Below, one piece after another: positions 1-8,475 of a stretch of 64,000 nucleotides of DNA. The stretch comes from Kangsaoukella pontilimi (lineage in GTDB: Bacteria > Pseudomonadota > Alphaproteobacteria > Rhodobacterales > Rhodobacteraceae), in assembly GCF_009830125.1 (NCBI RefSeq), contig NZ_WUPT01000001.1, positions 930,001 to 994,000 of the forward strand, written 5' to 3'. The notes below the pieces were generated by a model. The model worked only from the letters and a program-made list of their open reading frames with translations, did not search any database and was not told the DNA's origin. The position numbers were made by a program, and so were the translations under genes. How positions within the stretch are numbered: the stretch's first letter is position 1; every line of letters starts with the position of its first letter.

Positions 1-934
1 GCTCGGCGACGACCCCGCGCTGGACGAGGTGGCATCTGGCGACGGCTTTGCCGCCAACGACTCGCTCGGCGTCACGCAGCTTCGGACCGAGCGTCTGCGC
101 GTTCTTGACAATGACACGGGCGAGGACCTGACCGTCACGGCCATCGACGGCCAGCCGGTTCAAGCCGGCGTTCCGATCGAGGTCGCGAATGGCGAGGTCC
201 TTCTGAACCCGCGCGGCGCGCTTCTCTTCACGCCGTCCAAGGGCTGGCAGATGGAGCCGATCTGGCTGCCGCCGCCGGAAGGCGTGTTTCAGCGCCTGAT
301 CGACATCGCGCGGGACGGCTATCAGAACTTCACGCTATGGGAGCATCTGGGCTTCTCGCTGATGCGCGTGATCGTGGGGTTCATCCTTGGCTCGCTCGTC
401 GGTATCCCGCTCGGCTATGCCATGGGCCTTTCGGGCTGGTTTCGGGGCTGGTTCGACCCCATCGTCGAGTTCATGCGCCCTGTGCCGCCACTCGCGCTCA
501 TCCCGCTCGTCATCATCTGGTTCGGCATCTGGGAGACGGGCAAGATCATCCTCCTGTTCCTGGCCGCGCTCTGGATCATGACGATCGCCGCGCGGGCAGG
601 GGTGTCGGGCGTGAACATCTCGAAGATCCACGCGGCCTATTCGCTCGGCGCGTCCAAGTGGCAGATCATGCGACACGTCATCATCCCGAACTCGCTGCCT
701 GAAATCTTTACCGGCGCGCGGGTCGCCATGGGTGTCTGCTGGGGCACGGTGGTCGCCGCCGAACTGGTCGCGGCACAAAAGGGCGCGGGCATGATGATCA
801 TCGCTGCGTCGAAATTCCAGCTGACTGACATCGTGATCATGGGGATCATCCTGATCGGCATCATCGGCTATGGCATCGATATCCTGATGCGCATGGCCGA
901 GAAATGGCTCGTGCCCTGGAAGGGCCGGCACTGA
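1..934 (+). CDS. TauC-like ABC transporter permease, 5' end outside window
   Basis: Inner-membrane permease of the taurine/nitrate/sulfonate ABC importer family (BPD_transp_1). The reading frame is already open at base 2 without a clear start, so the N-terminus lies outside the window. The C-terminal half has about six hydrophobic segments and the cytoplasmic EAA-type loop that contacts the ATPase (AAYSLGASKWQIM followed by PNSLPEIFTGA, about bases 635-720). The visible first 75 codons are soluble and not typical of TauC: they contain LDNDTGEDLTVTAIDG and GALLFTPSKGW, which resemble a cadherin/VCBS-type beta domain. Partner ATPase and binding protein would be upstream, outside the window. Substrate is inferred from the family; taurine is likely but not proven. 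A terminator follows directly. Confidence 0.85.
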   Translation, partial: LGDDPALDEVASGDGFAANDSLGVTQLRTERLRVLDNDTGEDLTVTAIDGQPVQAGVPIEVANGEVLLNPRGALLFTPSKGWQMEPIWLPPPEGVFQRLIDIARDGYQNFTLWEHLGFSLMRVIVGFILGSLVGIPLGYAMGLSGWFRGWFDPIVEFMRPVPPLALIPLVIIWFGIWETGKIILLFLAALWIMTIAARAGVSGVNISKIHAAYSLGASKWQIMRHVIIPNSLPEIFTGARVAMGVCWGTVVAAELVAAQKGAGMMIIAASKFQLTDIVIMGIILIGIIGYGIDILMRMAEKWLVPWKGRH

Positions 935-940
935 GGCGAC

Positions 941-966
941 GGGCGGACCAAGCGGTCCGCCCTTTG
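941..966 (+). terminator. Rho-independent terminator after the permease gene
   Basis: Perfect 9-bp stem GGGCGGACC (941-949) with GGTCCGCCC (954-962), loop AAGC, followed by TTT. It starts seven bases after the permease stop codon and separates it from the convergent gene whose stop is at 969. Confidence 0.75.
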
Positions 967-968
967 CA

Positions 969-2570
969 TCAGACGCCTGCGTCGATGGGTCTGAACCCTG
1001 CCGAACGCGCCCTGAGCCAGCGCTCCAGATAGCCGAAATCGTCCGGCTCTTCCCGGATCAGGAAGCCTTCGGGCATGTAGGGATAGACCTTGTTCCCCGG
1101 CACCATGTCGCGGTCCTTCTCGCGCATCATCAGGTGATGCGGCTGGAAGAGCGACGGATGCTCCAGCCCCGCCGCGCCGGTCATCTCGCCCAGGGCCTTC
1201 ATCGTGTTCCGGTGAAACCGCGCCACGCGCTCGGCCTTCGTTGGGACCACCAGCGCGCGCTGCCGTACCGCGTCCTGCGTGGCCACGCCCACGGGGCATC
1301 GGTTGGTGTGGCAGGCCTGCGCCTGAATGCAGCCGATCGAGAACATGAAGCCGCGCGCCGAATTGGCCCAGTCCGCGCCAAGCGCCAGAACCTTGGCCAG
1401 ATCGAAGGCCGAGACGACCTTGCCCGACGCGCCGATCTTGATCCGGTCCCTGATCCCCGCGCCGCGGAGCGTGTTGTGGGCGAATGTCAGGCCCTCGACC
1501 AGTGGCATCCCGATATTGTCCGAGAACTCGACAGGGGCCGCGCCGGTGCCGCCTTCCTTGCCGTCGATCACGATGAAATCGGGCGTGATGTCGGTCTCCA
1601 GCATCGCCTTGACGATGCACATGAATTCGCGCCGATGGCCGATGCACATCTTCATGCCGACGGGCTTTCCCTTGGCCAGGTCGCGCAGCCGGGCGATGAA
1701 CTGAACAAGCTCGATAGGTGTCGAAAACTCGGGATGAGCGGCGGGCGACACGCAGTCCTGTCCCATGGGCACGCCCCGCGCTTCGGCGATCTCTTCCGAG
1801 ATCTTCGACGCGGGCAGCATTCCCCCATGCCCCGGCTTGGCGCCCTGGCTGAGCTTCAACTCGATCATCTTGACCTGCGGGTCCGCGGCCTGAGCCGCGA
1901 ATTTCTCCGGATCGAAGCGCCCATCCTCGGTCCGGCAGCCGAAATATCCCGAGCCCACCTGATAGATCAGGTCGCCGCCGCCCATCCGGTGATAGCGGCT
2001 TATCCCGCCTTCACCTGTGTCATGGGCAAAGCCACCCATCCGCGCGCCGGTGTTCAGCGCCTCGATGGCGCGGGCAGAGAGCGCGCCGAAACTCATGGCC
2101 GAGATGTTGTAGATCGACGCGGCATAGGGCTGCGTGCAGCCCGGCCCGCCGATCTCGACCCGGAAATCGGTGTCCTCGATATGGATCGGCATGACCGAAT
2201 GGGTGATCCACTGGTAACCGCTGTCATAGACGCGCTGCCGGGTTCCGAAGGGCCGCTTGTCCTCTTCGCCCTTGGCGCGCTGATAGATCAGCGAGCGCGC
2301 GTCGCGGGAAAACGGCTCCTCATCCTGATCGCTTTCGATCAGATACTGGCGAATCTCGGGGCGGATACCTTCGAACAGAAAGCGCATATGCCCGATGACG
2401 GGATAGTTTCTCAGGATCGAATGCCGCTCCTGGACGACGTCATAGACGCCCACCAGCGCCAGCACGCCGAATATGACGAAGGGAACCCAGAACCAGGCCG
2501 AGAGGGCCAGCCCGATCAGCGAGCCAAGTGCCAGGACGATCGTCGCCCCGAAGATGTAATAGCGTTCCAT
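969..2570 (-). CDS. FMN-binding glutamate synthase family protein, membrane anchored
   Basis: 533-residue protein with the GltB-type central and FMN-binding TIM-barrel domain but without the glutamine amidotransferase domain of a full glutamate synthase. Two hydrophobic segments in the first 45 residues (IFGATIVLALGSLIGLAL and FWVPFVIFGVLALVGV) suggest a membrane anchor. The C-terminal cluster C-x5-C-x4-C (CIQAQACHTNRC) matches the 3Fe-4S ligands of GltB. The ATG at 2570 is chosen over an upstream in-frame ATG because GGAAGGG lies just before it and the hydrophobic N-terminus begins there. No GltD-like partner is adjacent. The family is usually annotated as glutamate synthase, but the in vivo reaction of these stand-alone proteins is uncertain. 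Confidence 0.85.
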   Translation of the reverse strand: MERYYIFGATIVLALGSLIGLALSAWFWVPFVIFGVLALVGVYDVVQERHSILRNYPVIGHMRFLFEGIRPEIRQYLIESDQDEEPFSRDARSLIYQRAKGEEDKRPFGTRQRVYDSGYQWITHSVMPIHIEDTDFRVEIGGPGCTQPYAASIYNISAMSFGALSARAIEALNTGARMGGFAHDTGEGGISRYHRMGGGDLIYQVGSGYFGCRTEDGRFDPEKFAAQAADPQVKMIELKLSQGAKPGHGGMLPASKISEEIAEARGVPMGQDCVSPAAHPEFSTPIELVQFIARLRDLAKGKPVGMKMCIGHRREFMCIVKAMLETDITPDFIVIDGKEGGTGAAPVEFSDNIGMPLVEGLTFAHNTLRGAGIRDRIKIGASGKVVSAFDLAKVLALGADWANSARGFMFSIGCIQAQACHTNRCPVGVATQDAVRQRALVVPTKAERVARFHRNTMKALGEMTGAAGLEHPSLFQPHHLMMREKDRDMVPGNKVYPYMPEGFLIREEPDDFGYLERWLRARSAGFRPIDAGV

Positions 2571-2671
2571 TTTCCCTTCCGCCGGTCGTGTCGCCCGACG
2601 TTTCGGGCCGTTTCCCATGACCATACCGGGAAAGTCCTTGCCTTCCAGTCACAAAGACGGGGGCGACAAGC

Positions 2672-2701
2672 GAAAACGGGCCGCCCTTTCAGGCAGCCCG
2701 T
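2672..2701 (-). terminator. Rho-independent terminator of the rpsF-rpsR-rplI operon
   Basis: Reading the minus strand, ACGGGCTGCC and GGCGGCCCGT form a 10-bp stem with one G-T pair and a six-base loop, followed by TTTTCG. It sits 25 bases past the rplI stop codon. Confidence 0.75.
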
Positions 2702-2725
2702 CCAATTTCGTCGAATGTCCGAAGA

Positions 2726-3382
2726 TCAGTCTTCGTCTTCGTCCAGTTTCTCGTCCAGCTCGGCCTTTTCCTGAACAGCCGGCTCGCCGGTTTCCTGTTC
2801 GTCGGCCGTTTCCAGCTCGTCCAGCTCGGCGGCGCCGATGTCTTCGAAGAGTTCCGCGATCTCCAGATCGGCCTGAAGCTCTTCCTCGGCGGCCTGCTCG
2901 ATGACGTCGATGCCCTTCGCCTGAAGCTCGGCCTCTTCGACCGAACGCGCGACGTTCAGCTCGATGGTGGTCTCGACTTCGGGGTGGAGGACGACGGCAA
3001 CCTTGTGCACGCCCAGTTCCTTGATCGGGGCGATCAGGGCGACCTGACCGCGATCGATCGAGAACCCGGCCTCGGTGGCGGCATCTGCGGCGTCACGCGT
3101 GGTGACCGAACCGTAGAGCGCGCCCCCGTCGGATGCCTGACGGATCACGACGAACTGCTGTCCGCCCAGCTTGTCGGCAAGGGCTTCGGCTTCTTTCTTG
3201 GTCTCGAGGTTGCGCGCCTCAAGCTGAGCCTTCTCGGACTCGAACTGCTTGATGTTGGCTTCCGACGCCCACAGTGCCTTTTTCTGCGGCAGAAGGAAGT
3301 TCCGGGCATAACCGTCCTTGACGGTGACGATGTCGCCCATCTGGCCAAGCTTGGCCACGCGTTCCAGAAGGATAACCTGCAT
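2726..3382 (-). CDS. rplI: 50S ribosomal protein L9
   Basis: L9 binds domain V of 23S rRNA with its N-domain and projects from the large subunit on a long helix. The start [17 protein letters not shown] and the following [11 protein letters not shown] signature are typical. At 218 residues it is about 70 longer than ordinary L9 (near 150): the extra C-terminal part after about residue 150 is very rich in Asp and Glu and ends in [10 protein letters not shown]. Last gene of the rpsF-rpsR-rplI operon, 11 bases after rpsR, followed by a terminator. The acidic tail looks genuine because frame and operon structure are intact. Confidence 0.97.
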   Translation of the reverse strand: MQVILLERVAKLGQMGDIVTVKDGYARNFLLPQKKALWASEANIKQFESEKAQLEARNLETKKEAEALADKLGGQQFVVIRQASDGGALYGSVTTRDAADAATEAGFSIDRGQVALIAPIKELGVHKVAVVLHPEVETTIELNVARSVEEAELQAKGIDVIEQAAEEELQADLEIAELFEDIGAAELDELETADEQETGEPAVQEKAELDEKLDEDED

Positions 3383-3393
3383 GGGTAGTCTCC

Positions 3394-3621
3394 TTATTTC
3401 ACGGCGTAGGGCAGAAGGGCGAGGAAGCGGGCGCGCTTGATCGCACGGGCCAGCTCACGCTGCTTCTTGGCCGAAACGGCGGTGATACGGCTGGGGACAA
3501 TCTTGCCGCGCTCGGAAATGTACCGCTGCAGCAGCTTGGTGTCCTTGTAGTCGATCTTGGGTGCATTGTCGCCGGAGAAGGGGCAGACCTTGCGGCGGCG
3601 GAAAAACGGTTTTGCAGCCAT
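3394..3621 (-). CDS. rpsR: 30S ribosomal protein S18
   Basis: 75-residue S18, a small-subunit protein that binds the central domain of 16S rRNA together with S6. Visible family features are [16 protein letters not shown] near the N-terminus, the [14 protein letters not shown] core and the basic [14 protein letters not shown] end. Length is normal. It lies between rpsF and rplI, 12 bases after rpsF, with a purine-rich ribosome site in the gap. Confidence 0.98.
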
Positions 3622-3633
3622 TGTCAGTCCTCC

Positions 3634-3987
3634 TTAGCGGCGCTCACGGCGACCTTCGCGGTCGTCACGCTTCTGCATCTGAGCCGAGGGGCCTTCCTCG
3701 TGCTCGTCGACCTTGATGGTTAGCACGCGCATGACGTCGTCATGCAGGCGCATCAGGCGCTCCATTTCCTGAACGGCCGGCGCGGGGGCGTCGGTTTTCA
3801 GAAAGGCGTAGTGGCCCTTGCGGTTCTTGTTGATCTTGTAGGCCATCGTCTTGACGCCCCAGTATTCGCTTTCCACGACTTTTCCGCCGTTATCCGCGAG
3901 AACCGAGCCAAAATGTTCGACAAGGCCTTCGGCTTGCGCGTTGGACAGGTCCTGACGCGCAATCATCACATGCTCGTAAAGCGGCAT
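3634..3987 (-). CDS. rpsF: 30S ribosomal protein S6
   Basis: 117-residue S6, partner of S18 in the small-subunit platform. MPLYEHVMIARQDLS begins the ferredoxin-like fold; the C-terminus ends in a charged tail (KRDDREGRRERR). GGAGACATC precedes the ATG. First gene of the operon; the leader upstream carries a promoter-like pair and a strong hairpin that may serve autoregulation. Confidence 0.97.
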   Translation of the reverse strand: MPLYEHVMIARQDLSNAQAEGLVEHFGSVLADNGGKVVESEYWGVKTMAYKINKNRKGHYAFLKTDAPAPAVQEMERLMRLHDDVMRVLTIKVDEHEEGPSAQMQKRDDREGRRERR

Positions 3988-4019
3988 GATGTCTCCAGTT
4001 TTTCAGGGCGCACTTCAAA

Positions 4020-4046
4020 GGACGGGCCTGTCCGCCACCCCCGTCC
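4020..4046 (-). promoter_or_regulatory. Hairpin in the rpsF leader, possible ribosomal-protein leader
   Basis: On the minus strand GGACGGG and CCCGTCC form a perfect 7-bp stem with a 13-base loop containing GGCGGACAGG, about 33 bases before the rpsF start. S6:S18 leaders are known to regulate rpsF operons in many bacteria; whether this hairpin carries the required CCG-bulge arrangement cannot be decided by eye. Confidence 0.35.
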
Positions 4047-4090
4047 ACGAGAGGATGCGCCGTTCGCAGTTATGCGCGGCGGACCGGGGG

Positions 4091-4118
4091 CTTATACATG
4101 CCCCGCGAGCCAGATCAA
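4091..4118 (-). promoter_or_regulatory. Predicted promoter of the rpsF operon
   Basis: Minus strand TTGATC (4118-4113) and TATAAG (4096-4091) separated by 16 bases, close to the housekeeping consensus. It places the transcript start near 4084 and gives a leader of about 100 bases that includes the hairpin at 4020-4046. Confidence 0.5.
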
Positions 4119-4249
4119 CCCCTCGCAGACCCGGTGCAAAACCCTTGCAAAAACGGGGCCGGGGCCAACTATCGGCACCGCTTTCGTCTCATTGCTGCCT
4201 TTTTTGGCCGCTATGCGGAACCAATGGCACAGAACGGGCAGAATACGGC

Positions 4250-4828
4250 ATGAATGCCTTCACAAAGGTCTACATGGGCGACGAAGGCTCGCCGGCGCTC
4301 GAGATGATCGAGACGCCCTGGGGGTTCCGGCTGCGCCCGGCCAAGATCGAAAATCTGCGCAAGGACGCCGTGATCGAGTATACGCTGACCGGCCTCGGCG
4401 GCGTGCTGATCCTTGTGGCCGCCCTTCAGTGGCTGCTGCCAGGCACGCGGTGGGGCATGGACATGCTTGCGATCAAGCTGATGTTCTCGACCGTTCTGGT
4501 GGTCGTCGGCGGCATCCTGATCAACGTGGCCGGCCGTGGCTTCCGTCCCGAGGTGCAGGTCGACCGCGCACGCGGCGAAATCCGCTTCGTGTCGCGGAAC
4601 CCGCGCGGGCGGGGCAAGATCCTTGCCGAGGTCGATCTGGACCGCGTGATCGGCGTGGGCATGACGCGCTCGATCGACGGCCCGGACTGTCATTGCCTGA
4701 TCTACCTGATTGACGGCGAAAAGCCTCTGCGCCTCGCGTCGGGCACCGAACCCGAGATCAAGAAGATCAAGAAACGGATGGACGAATTCGTCGTTCCGCC
4801 CTCGGAGCGCTCGGCGCGGCGCGCCTGA
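4250..4828 (+). CDS. Two-helix membrane protein of unknown function
   Basis: 192 residues from the ATG at 4250. I do not recognise a named family. A soluble N-terminal stretch of about 45 residues (ETPWGFRLRPAKIENLRKD) is followed by two hydrophobic segments (YTLTGLGGVLILVAALQWLL and LMFSTVLVVVGGILINVAG). The C-terminal half, starting FRPEVQVDRARGEIRFVSRN and going on to ILAEVDLDRVIGVGMTRSI, looks like a small beta-rich cytoplasmic domain, ending in a basic tail. Longer frames with upstream starts run through the rpsF promoter region and were not used. It is divergent from rpsF and not in an obvious operon. Confidence 0.75.
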   Translation: MNAFTKVYMGDEGSPALEMIETPWGFRLRPAKIENLRKDAVIEYTLTGLGGVLILVAALQWLLPGTRWGMDMLAIKLMFSTVLVVVGGILINVAGRGFRPEVQVDRARGEIRFVSRNPRGRGKILAEVDLDRVIGVGMTRSIDGPDCHCLIYLIDGEKPLRLASGTEPEIKKIKKRMDEFVVPPSERSARRA

Positions 4829-5029
4829 CGGCCAGTTGTTCTTTTTGCGACAGACGGATGTCGCGGATGAGACATTGTTTGCCGTAACCGACACCACCTG
4901 TTAACCTTTTTTCACCGCAGTTTGGCGCTGTGGACGCCGGGCTTCCGGCTGCCGCGGCGGACCAAAGCCAATAATCACGCCGACCACGGCCTCTGGAGGG
5001 GCCGTAGAGACGCGGAACAGGAGGGAGAC

Positions 5030-5446
5030 ATGTATTCAACCATTATGGTTCCGGTCGATCTTGCGCATTTGGGCACACTCACCAAGGCGCTTTCGACGGC
5101 AACCGATCTTGCGAAACACTATGACGTCCCGGTCGTCTATGTCGGCGTGACCAGCGCCGCGCCGGGCCCGCTCGGGCATACGCCCGAAGAGTACGGCGAC
5201 AAGCTCTCGTCATTCGCCGCCGAGCAGGCGAACGCGGGCGGAATCAAGACCAGCTCCCAAACCCTTGTCAGCCACGATCCGACGACGGATGTGGACGATG
5301 CGCTCTTGCAGGCGGTCAAGGATACCGGGGCGGACCTGGTCGTGATGGCGTCACATCTTCCCGGCCTTGCCGACTATGTGTGGCCATCGAATGGCGGCAA
5401 GATCGCCGCCCATTCAAGTGCTTCTGTATTCGTCGTCCGGGGCTGA
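5030..5446 (+). CDS. Universal stress protein (UspA family)
   Basis: 138-residue single Usp domain. MYSTIMVPVDLAHLG is the classic first strand, and the end DLVVMASHLPGLADYVWPSNGG to SVFVVRG holds a divergent nucleotide-binding loop: the usual G-x2-G-x9-G(S/T) pattern is only partly kept, so ATP binding is not certain. The ATG at 5030 follows GGAGGGAGAC. It ends 42 bases before a BCCT transporter gene that has its own strong ribosome site, so the two are probably cotranscribed. In Halomonas the Usp protein TeaD modulates an ectoine transporter; a similar role for the neighbour here is an inference. Confidence 0.9.
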   Translation: MYSTIMVPVDLAHLGTLTKALSTATDLAKHYDVPVVYVGVTSAAPGPLGHTPEEYGDKLSSFAAEQANAGGIKTSSQTLVSHDPTTDVDDALLQAVKDTGADLVVMASHLPGLADYVWPSNGGKIAAHSSASVFVVRG

Positions 5447-5488
5447 TCGCATCCGGATGCACAAACAAGAACAAGGAGGTCTCGTAAC

Positions 5489-7138
5489 ATGACGGACCAA
5501 TCAACGGATCAGGGCATCCCCGAGCCCGAGGGCGCGTCCGATATCATCCAGACCGATTACGAAATCGGCCAGGACAATATCGAAGCGCAGATCGGGCCGT
5601 TCGGCCTTGATATTCACAACCCGGTTTTCCTGATTTCCGGGGTCAGCATCATCGCCTTTGTCTTCTACGCGCTGGCGCTGCCGGATCAGGCGGGCGAGTT
5701 CTTCGGCTGGCTCCGGCCCGCCCTGACATCGACCTTCGACTGGTTCTTCCTGTCGGCGGCCAACATCTTTGTCCTTTTCTGCCTTATCCTCATCGTCAGC
5801 CCCTGGGGCGGCGTCAGGATCGGCGGCAAGGACGCTACCCCCGACTACAGCTATCCCGGCTGGTTCGCGATGCTCTTCGCCGCGGGCATGGGCATCGGCC
5901 TGATGTTCTTCGGCGTTCTGGAGCCTGCCTATTACTTCGGCACGCCATGGGGCGACGCGCCGCTCGGCGTGGTCAGACCATTCGACGAGAACGGGATGCT
6001 GATCGAGGCCAATGTGGAAGAGGCGCGGCGCATGGCGCTGGCCGCCACGTCCTATCACTGGGCATTGCACCCTTGGGCGATCTACGCGGTCGTGGCGCTG
6101 GCTCTGGCGCTCTTCTCCTATAACAAGGGGCTTCCGCTGACGATCCGCTCGGCCTTCTACCCGATCTTCGGGGAACGGGTCTGGGGCTGGACCGGCCACA
6201 TCATCGATATCCTCGCGGTCTTCGCGACGCTCTTCGGCCTTGCGACTTCGCTCGGCTTCGGCGCGCAGCAGGCCAACGCGGGTCTGGAGCATATCTACGG
6301 CATCCCGAACAACGTCACGGTTCAGGTCATCCTGATCACTGCGATTACTGCCGTGGCGCTGATCTCGGTCGTGCGCGGCCTCGACGGCGGGGTGAAGATC
6401 CTGTCCGAGGTCAACATGGTGCTGGCCTTCCTGCTGCTCATCTTCGTTCTCTTCGCCGCCGGCGCGGGCACGATCCTGAGCGAGTTCGCAGCCGGTCTCG
6501 TCGCCTATACGCAAGAGGTCGTGCCTCTCTCGAACCCGTTCGGGCGCGAGGATACGGGCTACATGCAGGGCTGGACCTCGTTCTACTGGGCGTGGTGGAT
6601 CAGCTGGTCACCGTTCGTGGGCATGTTCATCGCCCGCGTCAGCCGGGGCCGGAGCGTGCGCGAATTCATCATCTGCGTGCTTCTGATTCCCAGCTTCGTC
6701 TGCGTGCTCTGGATGGCCGTCTTCGGCGGTGCCGCGATCAACGACATGATCGCAAACGGGGCCGACTCGATGGTGAAGGCCAACGTGATCGACAACTACA
6801 GCCCGGAACTGAGCCTCTTCGCGATGCTCGAAAGCCTGCCGCTGGCCGCGATCACCTCGACCCTCGGGATCATCCTGGTCATCGTCTTCTTCGTGACCTC
6901 GTCGGACTCGGGCTCGCTCGTGATCGACACGATCACGGCGGGTGGCAAGATCGACGCTCCGCTGCCGCAGCGGGTGTTCTGGTGCACCTTCGAAGGGGCG
7001 GTCGCGATCGTGCTTCTGATCGGAGGCGGTCTGACGGCGCTACAGGCCATGGTCATCTCGACCGGGCTGCCGTTCACGGTCGTACTTTTGCTCATGTGCA
7101 TCGCCATCGTGAAAGGCCTGAGAAGCGAACCCCGCTGA
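5489..7138 (+). CDS. BCCT-family betaine/carnitine/choline transporter
   Basis: 549-residue secondary transporter with twelve predicted membrane spans, importing glycine betaine, choline, carnitine or related compounds, usually driven by Na+ or H+. The family signature is clear: GWTSFYWAWWISWSPFVG around residues 355-372, plus GWFAMLFAAGMGIGLMFFGV in the first third (the glycine-rich TM3 region of Na+-coupled members). The start at 5489 is set by AAGGAGGT eight bases upstream, one of the strongest ribosome sites in the window. The exact substrate cannot be read from the sequence. Preceded by a Usp gene, followed by a terminator. Confidence 0.95.
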   Translation: MTDQSTDQGIPEPEGASDIIQTDYEIGQDNIEAQIGPFGLDIHNPVFLISGVSIIAFVFYALALPDQAGEFFGWLRPALTSTFDWFFLSAANIFVLFCLILIVSPWGGVRIGGKDATPDYSYPGWFAMLFAAGMGIGLMFFGVLEPAYYFGTPWGDAPLGVVRPFDENGMLIEANVEEARRMALAATSYHWALHPWAIYAVVALALALFSYNKGLPLTIRSAFYPIFGERVWGWTGHIIDILAVFATLFGLATSLGFGAQQANAGLEHIYGIPNNVTVQVILITAITAVALISVVRGLDGGVKILSEVNMVLAFLLLIFVLFAAGAGTILSEFAAGLVAYTQEVVPLSNPFGREDTGYMQGWTSFYWAWWISWSPFVGMFIARVSRGRSVREFIICVLLIPSFVCVLWMAVFGGAAINDMIANGADSMVKANVIDNYSPELSLFAMLESLPLAAITSTLGIILVIVFFVTSSDSGSLVIDTITAGGKIDAPLPQRVFWCTFEGAVAIVLLIGGGLTALQAMVISTGLPFTVVLLLMCIAIVKGLRSEPR

Positions 7139-7158
7139 TCCGTCGCCCGAACCACAGG

Positions 7159-7191
7159 AAGGGGCCGGCCCGCAGCCGGCCCTTTTCTTTT
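7159..7191 (+). terminator. Rho-independent terminator of the Usp-BCCT unit
   Basis: GGGCCGGC (7162-7169) pairs with GCCGGCCC (7175-7182), five-base loop, followed by TTTTCTTTT. It lies 20 bases after the transporter stop. Confidence 0.85.
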
Positions 7192-7229
7192 GCCTTGACG
7201 GCCCCGCGCGCATCCGGTCCGGTCGGGCC

Positions 7230-8453
7230 ATGAAAACACTCGACATCGACGTTATCCGCGCCGCGTTTCCGGCCTTTTCCAACCCAGCCTTCGACGGCGT
7301 CGCGCTTTTCGACAATGCCGGCGGCTCGGTGCCTTGCCGTCAGGTGATCGACCGCCTGAGCCGCTTCTATCACGAGCGGAAAGTGCAACCCTATGCCGAC
7401 TATGGCCCGAGCGCAGCCGCGGGCGAAGAGATGGACGAGGCGCGGAGCCGCCTTGCCGCCATCCTCGGCGTCGATACCGACGAGGTCAGCTTCGGCCCGT
7501 CCACCACGCAGAACACATTCGTCCTTGCCAACGCGTTCCGCCAGTTCCTTGAACCGGGCGATGCGATCATCGTCACCGATCAGGATCACGAGGCCAATTC
7601 CGGCCCCTGGCGGCGGCTGGCCGAAGACGGCATCGAAATCCGCGAGTGGAAGATCGACCCAGAAACCGGCCATCTCGACCCTGCAGACCTGCCACCCTTG
7701 CTGGATGGCGCGCGGCTTCTCTGCTTTCCCCATTGTTCGAACGTGGTGGGCGAGATCAACGACGCCGCCGCGATCACGGCCATGGCCCACGAGGCGGGTG
7801 TGGCCGTCTGCGTCGACGGCGTCAGCTATGCGCCCCACGGGCTGCCCGACGTCGGCGCGATGGGGGCGGATATCTACCTGTTCTCGGCCTACAAGACCTA
7901 TGGGCCCCATCAGGGGATCATGGTCATCCGCCGCGCACTCGGCGAGGCGTTGCCCAATCAGGGACACTTCTTCAACGGCGACACGCTCTACAAGCGGTTC
8001 ACGCCGGCCGGTCCGGACCACGCGCAGGTGGCGGCCTCGGCCGGGATGGCGGACTATATCGACATGCTGGCGGATCACCTCGGGCAGGGCGGGGCAAGCC
8101 CGCGCGACCGGGGCAGGGCCGTGCATGACGCGATGCGGGCGCGCGAGACGGCACTTCTTAAGCCGCTGCTCGATTATCTCGGCAACCGGAACTCGGTCCG
8201 GCTTCTCGGCCCCACCGATGCCCCCGCCCGCGCGCCCACTGTCGCCGTCGTCACCGACACACCCGGCGCGACGCTCGCCGCCGAGATGGTGCCGCATGGC
8301 ATCGGCGCGGCAGGCGGCGATTTCTACGCGGTGCGTCCGCTGTCCGCGATGGGGATCGACACCGATCATGGCGTTCTCCGTATGAGCTTTACCCATTACA
8401 CGACCGAAGCCGAGGTTGACCGGCTGATAGGGGCCCTAGATCACGTCCTGTAA
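7230..8453 (+). CDS. Class V aminotransferase / cysteine-desulfurase-like PLP enzyme
   Basis: 407-residue fold-type I PLP enzyme. Family marks are FDNAGGSVPCRQV near the N-terminus, FGPSTTQNTFVLAN at the phosphate-binding site, CVDGVSYAPHG with the PLP-binding Asp, and the Schiff-base Lys in FSAYKTYGPHQG. It is a SufS/IscS relative, but no conserved catalytic Cys loop of a true desulfurase is evident, so aminotransferase class V is the safer name. It starts 92 bases after the BCCT gene, past a terminator, and is followed 22 bases later by the photolyase gene; these two may form an operon. Confidence 0.85.
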   Translation: MKTLDIDVIRAAFPAFSNPAFDGVALFDNAGGSVPCRQVIDRLSRFYHERKVQPYADYGPSAAAGEEMDEARSRLAAILGVDTDEVSFGPSTTQNTFVLANAFRQFLEPGDAIIVTDQDHEANSGPWRRLAEDGIEIREWKIDPETGHLDPADLPPLLDGARLLCFPHCSNVVGEINDAAAITAMAHEAGVAVCVDGVSYAPHGLPDVGAMGADIYLFSAYKTYGPHQGIMVIRRALGEALPNQGHFFNGDTLYKRFTPAGPDHAQVAASAGMADYIDMLADHLGQGGASPRDRGRAVHDAMRARETALLKPLLDYLGNRNSVRLLGPTDAPARAPTVAVVTDTPGATLAAEMVPHGIGAAGGDFYAVRPLSAMGIDTDHGVLRMSFTHYTTEAEVDRLIGALDHVL

Positions 8454-8475
8454 CCGACGTGGATGAGGGCGTTTC

